From an uncultured Anaerolineales bacterium (lineage in GTDB: Bacteria > Chloroflexota > Anaerolineae > UBA4142): a stretch of DNA of 46,640 bases. The translations under genes were made by a program, and so were the position numbers. A model generated the notes under the pieces. That model ran no database searches and was not told the DNA's origin. It saw only the letters and a list, made by a program, of their open reading frames with translations. The DNA is taken from NCBI GenBank assembly GCA_903825565.1, contig CAIKBD010000340.1:1-46640 (forward strand), written 5' to 3'. Below are positions 1 to 7,554 of this stretch, piece after piece. The first letter of the stretch is position 1. The number at the start of each line of letters is the position of its first letter.

Positions 1-200
1 AACCCCTTCGCCAATTTGGAAATGTGAGCGAAGACTGTAGGACAATTTTGCAAAATTGTCCCACCCGCCAACCTCTTCGCCAATTTGGAAATGTGAGCAA
101 AGACCGTAGGACAATTTTGCAAAATTGTCCCACCCGCTAACCCCTTCGCCAATTTGGAAATGTGAGCGAAGACTGTAGAACAATTTTGCAAAATTGTCCT
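1..200. repeat. Three tandem 69-bp repeats, each with a long perfect palindrome
   Basis: Near-identical units begin at 1, 70 and 139. Each carries the palindrome GACAATTTTGCAAAATTGTC or its core, at about 40-61, 109-130 and 180-197. The units differ at only a few positions, and the third decays after about 200, just ahead of the Shine-Dalgarno of the next gene. The array may continue to the left of the window. Each palindrome could form a hairpin in RNA or act as a protein-binding dyad. No function is known to me. Confidence 0.9.
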
Positions 201-229
201 ACAAAACCTTTTTCAAAGGAGAAAACGTT

Positions 230-613
230 ATGAGTCTCAGTTGGTTTTTCAATCCACCGCCTTCGCGTTCCGCCATCGAAAATGAGGTGCGCTTGTCGTT
301 TTGGCGCGTGGGGTTGGGCGCAGTTTGGTTCACTTGCGCGAAAGAAAGCGCGCCCATCGAGTGCGCCGGCTTTTGGGGCGAAAAAGAATTTGCGCTCGAA
401 TGGGAGCCGAAAAATTATCTGCTGTTGAAAATGCCGGCGCCTGATCAAGACGTGTTGAGCGCGTTCGAACGCGTGCTCAAACGCAAGGCACTCGCCGCGT
501 ACCGCAACGACGCCGGCAAGGTCGTCGTCGAGTGGCGCGCGAAAAATTCCGACGCCCGTTTTGACGAACTCAAAGCCGGCGGCGTCAAAGATTTAGAGCG
601 ACTCGATAACTAG
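230..613 (+). CDS. Hypothetical protein, 127 aa
   Basis: I do not recognise the family. The ATG at 230 is chosen over an in-frame TTG at 194 because AAGGAG lies about 6-11 bases upstream and because the TTG sits inside the tandem repeat. The product is soluble-looking and mixed alpha/beta, rich in W, F and charged residues, with no signal peptide or membrane segment. Its C-terminal half (about residues 75-127) is strongly charged. The gene stands alone between the 69-bp repeat array and a 20-bp inverted repeat in front of polA, so it is probably a separate transcription unit. Codon use resembles the neighbours, so it is likely a real gene of unknown function. Confidence 0.7.
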   Translation: MSLSWFFNPPPSRSAIENEVRLSFWRVGLGAVWFTCAKESAPIECAGFWGEKEFALEWEPKNYLLLKMPAPDQDVLSAFERVLKRKALAAYRNDAGKVVVEWRAKNSDARFDELKAGGVKDLERLDN

Positions 614-620
614 TCCGCTA

Positions 621-670
621 GTCAAATAGTCAGGTGGTCGGCTAGGCGAACGACCATTTGACTATTTGAC
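621..670. repeat. Inverted repeat (20-bp arms) between the small gene and polA
   Basis: The arms 621-640 and 651-670 (GTCAAATAGTC type) match at 18 of 20 positions around a 10-base loop. There is no T-run, so it is not a standard terminator. It resembles dispersed GACTATTTGAC palindromes and lies 22 bases before the polA ATG, so it would fall in the polA leader. Confidence 0.7.
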
Positions 671-692
671 TATTCGGCGATCCGACGCAATT

Positions 693-3500
693 ATGAAACT
701 TGTCCTCCTCGATTCGCACGCGCTCATCCACCGTGCGTACCATGCGATTCCCGCTAGTCTCACCAGCCCGAGCGGTGAGCCGACGAATGCCACATTCGGT
801 TTTACCTCGACCCTCCTCAAAGTGCTGAGCGACGAAAAGCCGGCATACATTGCCGCGACCTTTGACGTAGGGCGCAGTTTCCGCGACGATCTGTACGCGC
901 AATACAAGGCGCACCGTCCGCCGCTCCCCGACGATTTGCGCCCGCAACTCGCTCGCTCGCGCGAGGTCGCCGAAGCGTTGGGCATTCCGACGTTCGGCGT
1001 CGAAGGTTTCGAGGCGGACGATTTGCTCGGCACGCTCGCGCGCCAGGCGAGCGAACACGGCATTGATGTACTGATCGTCACCGGCGACAGCGACACCTTT
1101 CAACTGATCACGCCGCGCGTGCGCGTGCTCACCTTCGCGCGGCAAATCAGCGACACGGTGCTGTACGACGTCGCGGCAGTCAAGCAACGCTACGGACTCG
1201 CGCCGCGCCAACTGATTGATTTCAAAGCGTTGAAAGGCGATCCGTCCGACAATATTCCCGGCGTGCCTGGGATCGGTGAAAAGACGGCGACGAAACTCGT
1301 GCAGACGTTCGGTAGCATCGAGGAAATTTACGCGCACCTGTCCGAACTCGACGCGCGCACGCGCGACAAATTAATCGCGGGCAAGGAAGCGGCGGCGCAA
1401 GGCAAACAACTCGTCACGATCGTGACGGACGCGCCGATTCAACTCGATCTCGAAGCGTGCCGCGTCGAAGTGTACGACCGCGCGCGCGCCGTCGCCTTGT
1501 TCCGCGACCTGGGTTTTCGCTCGCTCCTCGAACGGTTGCCCGGCGCAAAAGATCAACCCGAACGAATTTCCGCCGAGCCGGACAGCGGCACGCCCGCGCC
1601 AACGCTCGCCGCAAATTATCACACGGTTGACACGGACGCCGCGCTTGCGCAACTCGTCGCGCGCTTGCAACGCGCGCCCGCGTTCGTCGTGGATGTCGAG
1701 GCGACCGGCACCGATCCGATGCGCGCGCAGTTGGTTGGCATTGCCATCGGCGTCGGCGGCGGCGAAGCGTATTACATCCCACTCAAAGCAGAAGGCGGAC
1801 TCACGCCGGATGAAAAAGGCGGGCAAAGCCGGTTGGCGCTTGAAATCGAACCGGCAGTCCCGATGCTTCGGTCTTTAGCCCTTGACCGCGCGGTTGTGCT
1901 CGCCAAACTGAAACCAATCTTTGAAGATGCGCGCATCGCCAAGTACGCGCACAATGCCAAGTATGATCTGGCGATGCTCGCGGAAGCCGGCGTCGAAACG
2001 CGCGGCTTGGCGTTCGACTCGATGATCGCCGCGAGTTTGATCGAATCGGGCGGGCAATCCATCGGACTGAAAAGTTTGGTGTTTCAAAAATTCGGCGTCG
2101 AGATGACCGAGATCGAAACGCTGATCGGCAAAGGCAAAAATCAAATTACGATGGCGCAGGTGCCGGTCGCCCAAGCCGCGCCGTACGCGTGCGCCGATGC
2201 CGATTATACGTTCCGCCTCGTCGAAACGTACCAGCCGCAACTCGCGTCCGCCGGCGTCGAAAAATTATTCCACGAGATCGAACTGCCGCTCGTGCCGGTG
2301 CTGATGGAGATGGAACGCACCGGCGTTTTGCTCGACCTCGCGTTTCTCGGGCAACTCGCCGGCGAACTCGCCGCGCGGTTGCAAGAACTCGAAAAGCAAA
2401 TCACCGCGCACATCGGCACCGCAATCAACATCGCGTCGCCGCAACAATTGGTGGACGCGCTGTTCACCAAATTGAAATTGCCGACCGACGGGTTACCCAA
2501 GACGAAAACCGGGCAAATCTCGACCGCCGCCGGGATTTTGGACACGCTCCGCGACGCGCACCCAGTCATTCCGCTGATTCTCGAACACCGCGAACTCGCC
2601 AAGTTGAAAGGCACGTATGTGGATGCGCTACCCGCGCTCGTGCACCCGCGCACCGGGCGCGTGCACACCGACTATAATCAGACCGCCGTCGTTACCGGGC
2701 GGCTCTCGTCGTCCAACCCCAACTTGCAAAACATTCCGATTCGCACCGAACAGGGGCGGCGCGTGCGCCGCGCGTTCATCGCGCCGCGCGGCAGTAAATT
2801 GATCAGCGCGGATTATTCCCAGGTCGAACTGCGAATCCTTGCGCACGTTGCGCGCGACCCGGCGATGCTTGAAGCGTTCGCGCGCGGCGACGATATTCAC
2901 GCGGCGACGGCGGCGCGCCTGTTCAACGTTCCGCTCGATCAAGTCACCTCCGCGATGCGGCGGCACGGCAAGACGCTGAATTTCGGCATCGTCTACGGCA
3001 TTTCCGATTTCGGTGTCGCCGCGCGCACCGACTTGTCCAAAGCCGAAGCGCGCGAGTTGATTGACAATTATTTTCGGCAATACGCCGGCGTCAAGCGGTA
3101 CCTTGACGAAACGAAACGCCAGGCGCGCGAGCAGGGTTATGTCGAAACGCTCTTGGGGCGTCGCCACTATTTCCCGGAATTGCAACGTGCCGCGCGCAAC
3201 CCCGCCGCGCGCAACGCCGCCGAACGCGTCGCGATCAATCATCCGATCCAAGGTAGCGCGGCGGACATTATCAAGATCGCGATGATTCGTTTGCACGCCG
3301 AACTGCACGCGCGCCAATTGCAAAGCCGGATGTTGCTCCAAGTCCACGACGAACTCGTGCTCGAATGTCCCGACGCCGAGGTGCGTGAGGTCGCCGCGCT
3401 CGTGCGCGAGCAAATGGAAAACGCTTACACGCTCGCCGCGAAACTCAAAGTGGATGTGGCGGTCGGGCAAAACTGGGATGAGATGGAAGAGGCGAAATGA
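693..3500 (+). CDS. polA: DNA polymerase I
   Basis: Full-length family A polymerase (935 aa) for gap filling and RNA-primer removal. The 5'-3' exonuclease domain spans roughly residues 1-290 and includes the KGDPSDNIPGVPGIGEKTA helix-hairpin-helix. A 3'-5' exonuclease domain spans about 330-540 and keeps its motifs: DVEATGTD (Exo I), HNAKYD (Exo II) and YACADAD (Exo III), so proofreading is probably active. The polymerase domain holds motif A (SADYSQVELRIL), motif B (RHGKTLNFGIVYG) and motif C (QVHDELVLE). The phenylalanine in motif B is the E. coli-type residue at the ddNTP-discrimination site. ATG 693 is preferred over an upstream TTG at 666 that lies within the inverted repeat. The stop overlaps the next gene by 4 bases, so polA heads a coupled operon of membrane proteins. 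Confidence 0.97.
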   Translation: MKLVLLDSHALIHRAYHAIPASLTSPSGEPTNATFGFTSTLLKVLSDEKPAYIAATFDVGRSFRDDLYAQYKAHRPPLPDDLRPQLARSREVAEALGIPTFGVEGFEADDLLGTLARQASEHGIDVLIVTGDSDTFQLITPRVRVLTFARQISDTVLYDVAAVKQRYGLAPRQLIDFKALKGDPSDNIPGVPGIGEKTATKLVQTFGSIEEIYAHLSELDARTRDKLIAGKEAAAQGKQLVTIVTDAPIQLDLEACRVEVYDRARAVALFRDLGFRSLLERLPGAKDQPERISAEPDSGTPAPTLAANYHTVDTDAALAQLVARLQRAPAFVVDVEATGTDPMRAQLVGIAIGVGGGEAYYIPLKAEGGLTPDEKGGQSRLALEIEPAVPMLRSLALDRAVVLAKLKPIFEDARIAKYAHNAKYDLAMLAEAGVETRGLAFDSMIAASLIESGGQSIGLKSLVFQKFGVEMTEIETLIGKGKNQITMAQVPVAQAAPYACADADYTFRLVETYQPQLASAGVEKLFHEIELPLVPVLMEMERTGVLLDLAFLGQLAGELAARLQELEKQITAHIGTAINIASPQQLVDALFTKLKLPTDGLPKTKTGQISTAAGILDTLRDAHPVIPLILEHRELAKLKGTYVDALPALVHPRTGRVHTDYNQTAVVTGRLSSSNPNLQNIPIRTEQGRRVRRAFIAPRGSKLISADYSQVELRILAHVARDPAMLEAFARGDDIHAATAARLFNVPLDQVTSAMRRHGKTLNFGIVYGISDFGVAARTDLSKAEARELIDNYFRQYAGVKRYLDETKRQAREQGYVETLLGRRHYFPELQRAARNPAARNAAERVAINHPIQGSAADIIKIAMIRLHAELHARQLQSRMLLQVHDELVLECPDAEVREVAALVREQMENAYTLAAKLKVDVAVGQNWDEMEEAK

Positions 3501-6274
3501 TCGGCGGCGCAACGGCACGCCCGCCGCAACGCAACGGGGCCGCGCTGGGAATGCGCGCCGATGCGCTCGCGATCCTGTTGCTGTGCACTTTGCCCTTTAT
3601 TTATTTTTGGCGCGTAACCCTGGGTTGGGGTGTGTGGTTCACGCGCGATCTCAGTCGCGTGTATTACCCCTTCGCCGCGCTGTTGGCGCGCGACCTGCGC
3701 GCCGGGCGTTTCCCGTTGTGGGTGGACGAACTGCAAAACGGTTTTCCTCTCGTCGCGGAAGGACAGAGCGCGGCGTTGTATCCCCCGCAATTATTTCTGC
3801 TGGCAGTGTTATCGCCCGAATCGGCGATTTCGTTCGACATGTTGTTGCACCTGGCGTGGGCGGCAATCGGCATGTACCTGGCGGTGCGCGGCGCGGGCTT
3901 GCCGCGTGCGAGCGCGCTCCTTGCCGGCGTAACGTTCGGCTGGACCGGTTTCCTGATCCAAAAATTGTATCACACGCCGATCTTGCTGACCGCCGCGTGG
4001 TTGCCCTGGCTGATTTTTTTGCTCGAAGGATTTCAGCGCGCGCGCGCCGAACGCCAGCCGCGCGCGGGCGGTTGGCTGATCGCGTTGACGCTGGCGCTGG
4101 GCGTGCAGTGGTTTGCCGGCTCGGCGCAGTTCGCCCTGTTCAACTCGCTCGTCTACGCCGGGTGCGGTTTTTTCAGCGGCATGTTTTGGCAGAGCCGAGG
4201 CGAACCCTGGCGCGCGCGCTGGCGGACGATCCCGCGCGTGATCTTTTGGACGGCGTTGCCGTTGGTCTTGAGCGGCGGCATCGCCGCGATCCAACTCGCG
4301 CCGTCGTACGAACTGTTCGGCTTTTCGGCGCGCGTACAAGGCGCGTCCGACAAATATCTCAACGAATTTGCGCTGACGCCGGAAACGCTGTGGCAATTCG
4401 TCGCGCCGTTCACGCTCGGCGAGCCGTCCGACGACAACGTGGAGCAGTGGTGCTACGTCGGCGTCACCGCGCTGGTGTGGGCGCTCGGCGCGATCCTCGT
4501 TCGGCGCGACGCGCGCACTTGGTTTTATTTTATCTTCGCGCTCGTGGCTTTTTCGCTGATGCTCGGCGCGGTGAATCCGCTGTTTCAGGCGTTGATGGCT
4601 TTGCCGCTGTTCAACGCGTTTCGCATTCCGCCGCGCTTTGCGCTCTACGCCGCGTTCGGCGTGGCGTGGCTGAACGCGTTGCTGCTCGATGCACTTGCGC
4701 GCCGCGCATCGCCGGCGGCGTCGCGTTGGACCTGGGTGATCGCCGGCGGGACGCTGGCGGCGGTGCTCGGCGTGATCGGTTTGGCGGAAACTCAGCCGCT
4801 CGATTTTTGGTTTGCCGCGTGGCGAATTTTAGCGGGCGCGCTGGGTTGCGCCGCGCTGGCAACGCTCGCGCTTGCGTGGCGGCGCGCGCTCCCGCGCGGC
4901 GTGGTCGCCGCGGGGATGATCGGCTTGGTCGCGTTGGATTTGGCGGCGTATGCCGCGCCGTTTCTTTCGACGACGGTTGCGCGGCTCACGCCGCCCGCCT
5001 ATGTGACCCAGGTTCCGCGCTCCGTGCCCGCGCTCGACGCCCAGCGTTTGTCGGGGCGTGTGCTGACCGACGAACGCATTTGGCCCTCGGTGCCGGCATT
5101 GCGGAGCAGTCTCTATCCCAACTTTGGCGCGCTCTACGGGTACGAGATGGCGCACATTTATTCGCCGTTGCGTTTCGACCGGCTCGAAAACTATGTGAAC
5201 AATCTATCGCCGGCGATGCTCAACGTGATGCACGTGCGCTACTTTGCGATGCCGTTGGAGCCGCGCTTTGATGATCGCTTGCTCACGCCCGACGTGATCT
5301 TTGCGCTCGATATTTTGGAAAACCCGGTGACGTTTGCGCCGACGCCGGCGGTCGCACTTCAGATCGAATCGTTTACCGAGGGCACCGCCAAGTTGGCGGA
5401 CGGCACGCCGGTTGCGCAGTTGCGCGTGCGGTTTGCCGATGGCGCGATGCAAACCTTTGCGCTGCGGCTCGGCATCGAAACGGCGGACTGGGATGACGCG
5501 ATCCGCCACCCTGCCGTGTCCGTGCCGCGCGGCGCGCGTGTGGCGCGTGCCGTGCCGGGATTTTTGCGCGCGGCGGGAACCAATTTCGAGGGCAAGGTGT
5601 ACCAGGCGCGATTCGAGTTTGCGCCCGGCAGCCAAGTTGTCGAGGTGATGGTGCAACCGTTGATCGCGCGCGGCAAGTTTGCGCTGGAAAAAATCTCCTT
5701 GCTCGACGCGCAGGGCAGGGCGCACTCGGTTGCTGCGTTGAGCGGCAAAAACGATTTTGCGCTACGCTACATGAGCGACACAACGGCGATCTGGGAAAAC
5801 CTCGCCGTGTTGCCGCGCGCGTTCCTCGCGCATCGCGCCGAAATTCTCGCGCCCGGTGAAATTTTTCCGCGCATGCAACGTTTGGATTTTCGCCCCGCCG
5901 AAACCGTTTTGCTGACGGAAGGACAGCCGCTAGAGCCGGCGCGCGCAACTGCCCCGCGCGATCACATTGAAATCGTCCGGCATCAGCCGGGCAACATTGC
6001 GCTCACCGTGGCGACGGACGCGCCGGGGTATCTCGTGCTCGCGGATAGTTGGTATCCCGATTGGCGCGCGACAGTGGATGGCAACCCCGTTGCGATTTTG
6101 CGCGCCGATTATTTGTTTCGCGCCGTATTCATTTCGCCCGGTGAACACCAGGTCGCGTTTGAATACATTCCCGTTTCGTTTATCGTCGGCGGAGTGATCA
6201 GCGTCACGACGTTGCTTGTCACGCTGGGGATCGCATTGTTCCTGCGCCGCTCATTCGGTTCGGCAAAACTATGA
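3497..6274 (+). CDS. YfhO-family polytopic membrane protein (copy 1)
   Basis: A 925-aa protein with many hydrophobic helices over about residues 20-490, followed by a long soluble extracytoplasmic region and a last helix at the C-terminus. The N-terminal pattern (WFTRDLSRVYYPF, GRFPLWVDELQNGFPL, EGQSAALYPP) and the C-terminal pattern (PGYLVLADSWYPDWRATVDG, then a closing helix) are typical of YfhO-type proteins, which are related to GT-C glycosyltransferases and implicated in sugar transfer to cell-surface polymers. The substrate is unknown. It starts in a 4-base ATGA overlap with polA and ends in a 4-base overlap with the next gene, so translation is probably coupled. A paralogue of the same layout lies one gene downstream. 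Confidence 0.85.
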   Translation: MIGGATARPPQRNGAALGMRADALAILLLCTLPFIYFWRVTLGWGVWFTRDLSRVYYPFAALLARDLRAGRFPLWVDELQNGFPLVAEGQSAALYPPQLFLLAVLSPESAISFDMLLHLAWAAIGMYLAVRGAGLPRASALLAGVTFGWTGFLIQKLYHTPILLTAAWLPWLIFLLEGFQRARAERQPRAGGWLIALTLALGVQWFAGSAQFALFNSLVYAGCGFFSGMFWQSRGEPWRARWRTIPRVIFWTALPLVLSGGIAAIQLAPSYELFGFSARVQGASDKYLNEFALTPETLWQFVAPFTLGEPSDDNVEQWCYVGVTALVWALGAILVRRDARTWFYFIFALVAFSLMLGAVNPLFQALMALPLFNAFRIPPRFALYAAFGVAWLNALLLDALARRASPAASRWTWVIAGGTLAAVLGVIGLAETQPLDFWFAAWRILAGALGCAALATLALAWRRALPRGVVAAGMIGLVALDLAAYAAPFLSTTVARLTPPAYVTQVPRSVPALDAQRLSGRVLTDERIWPSVPALRSSLYPNFGALYGYEMAHIYSPLRFDRLENYVNNLSPAMLNVMHVRYFAMPLEPRFDDRLLTPDVIFALDILENPVTFAPTPAVALQIESFTEGTAKLADGTPVAQLRVRFADGAMQTFALRLGIETADWDDAIRHPAVSVPRGARVARAVPGFLRAAGTNFEGKVYQARFEFAPGSQVVEVMVQPLIARGKFALEKISLLDAQGRAHSVAALSGKNDFALRYMSDTTAIWENLAVLPRAFLAHRAEILAPGEIFPRMQRLDFRPAETVLLTEGQPLEPARATAPRDHIEIVRHQPGNIALTVATDAPGYLVLADSWYPDWRATVDGNPVAILRADYLFRAVFISPGEHQVAFEYIPVSFIVGGVISVTTLLVTLGIALFLRRSFGSAKL

Positions 6275-7554
6275 AATGGAATTCATCGCTCATCGGCGCG
6301 CTCGTCGTCGTGCTCTTTGTGTTGATTACTTTTCCGCTCGCGCACGCGCACCCGGCATCGTGGAACGATATGGCGCGTGTTGCCGCGATTGAATCGCTCG
6401 TCGAGCGCGGCACCTGGGCGATTGACGACGCGTCCTGGGTCGAGGAAACCAAAGACAAGATTTTGCTCGACGGCAAATTCTATTCCGACAAGATGCCGGT
6501 GTTCACCGTGATCGGCGCGGGCGTCTATGCCGGGCTTCGCCTCGTCGCGCCGAATGTTTCGCTCGCGCCGGCTTGCGCCGCGTGCGCGTATCCCTGGCTC
6601 GTGCGCCTGTTAGTGGCGTTGCCTGCCGCGCTCGCGCTCGCGCTCATGTTTGATTTTGCGCGTCGGCAAAATGTGCCGGTGTGGATCGCCGGCGTCGGCA
6701 CGTTGACGCTGGGCATCGGCACGATGCTGTTCCCGTTTTCAACGGTGCTCAACCATCACGTGCCTGCCGCGGGCGCGGTCTGGGCGAGTTTCTATTTGCT
6801 TGCCACGCGCCGCGCGGATCGGCGCGCGATCTTTTGCGCCGGCGTGCTCGCCGCGCTCGCGCTTTCGTTCGACGTACTCGCCGGTGTGGTCGCGGCAACG
6901 GTCGGTGGGATCGCTGTGTTGCGCTTGCGCCGCGACTTGGTTTTCTTTGCGCTCGGCGGCGTGATTCCGCTCGCGTTCACCGCGCTGTTCGATTACCAAA
7001 TTGCCGGCACGCTGTTGCCGCCCTACACGGTGACGAATGGCTACGCGTATCCTGGGTCGGCGTTTCCGGCGACGTTCGCCGGCAACGGCACGCCGGACGA
7101 TTACGCCGCGTACGCGTTTCGCATGTTTCTCGGCGGCAAGGGCTTGTTCGCATTCAACCCGCTGTTGCTGTTGGCGTTTGCCGGCGCGGTGCGCGTCGCG
7201 CTCACGCGGCGGCATCCCTTGCGGCTCGAAGCGGTCAGCGTCGCGCTCGGTTTCATTTTCCTGTGCGCGTACCTGGCGACACAAACCGGCAATTACGGTG
7301 GGCAAGCCTACGGCGAGCGGTGGTTCATTCCGGCAATCCCGCTTGTGGGCGCGTTCATTTTTTTCGCGCCGCCGCTCGACGGCAAACACCCTTGGCTGTG
7401 GCTCGCGTTTGCGCCGTTGCTGATCATCTCGGCGATCTCGTCGTGGCAAGGCGCGCAAGCGCCCTGGCAAGATCATTTGCCGGTTTTGCAAATGACGCGC
7501 GATGTCAATAAATTTCCGTACCTGGGTTTTCGATGGAATCTGCGCCTGCCGTAA
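6271..7554 (+). CDS. GT-C-like polytopic membrane protein, 427 aa
   Basis: The first helix is followed by an extracytoplasmic loop containing WNDMARVAAIESLVERG and later DGKFYSDKMP. That arrangement is typical of GT39/GT-C glycosyltransferases that take lipid-linked sugars; the loop aspartates are the usual candidates for catalysis. About ten hydrophobic segments follow and no soluble domain is seen. The family assignment is inference from topology and these loop motifs, and the donor and acceptor are unknown. It lies between the two YfhO paralogues, with a 4-base overlap upstream and a 22-base overlap downstream, so the three probably work in one surface-glycan pathway. Confidence 0.75.
   Translation: MKWNSSLIGALVVVLFVLITFPLAHAHPASWNDMARVAAIESLVERGTWAIDDASWVEETKDKILLDGKFYSDKMPVFTVIGAGVYAGLRLVAPNVSLAPACAACAYPWLVRLLVALPAALALALMFDFARRQNVPVWIAGVGTLTLGIGTMLFPFSTVLNHHVPAAGAVWASFYLLATRRADRRAIFCAGVLAALALSFDVLAGVVAATVGGIAVLRLRRDLVFFALGGVIPLAFTALFDYQIAGTLLPPYTVTNGYAYPGSAFPATFAGNGTPDDYAAYAFRMFLGGKGLFAFNPLLLLAFAGAVRVALTRRHPLRLEAVSVALGFIFLCAYLATQTGNYGGQAYGERWFIPAIPLVGAFIFFAPPLDGKHPWLWLAFAPLLIISAISSWQGAQAPWQDHLPVLQMTRDVNKFPYLGFRWNLRLP

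Noticed and set aside
1-200. CRISPR array
   Set aside because: The units are directly adjacent 69-bp repeats with no unique spacers and no cas genes nearby.
3385-5271. Plus-strand open frame of 628 codons across polA and the first YfhO gene
   Set aside because: It is a frame-shifted shadow with highly biased Arg/Ala composition. Both real genes there have clear family motifs.
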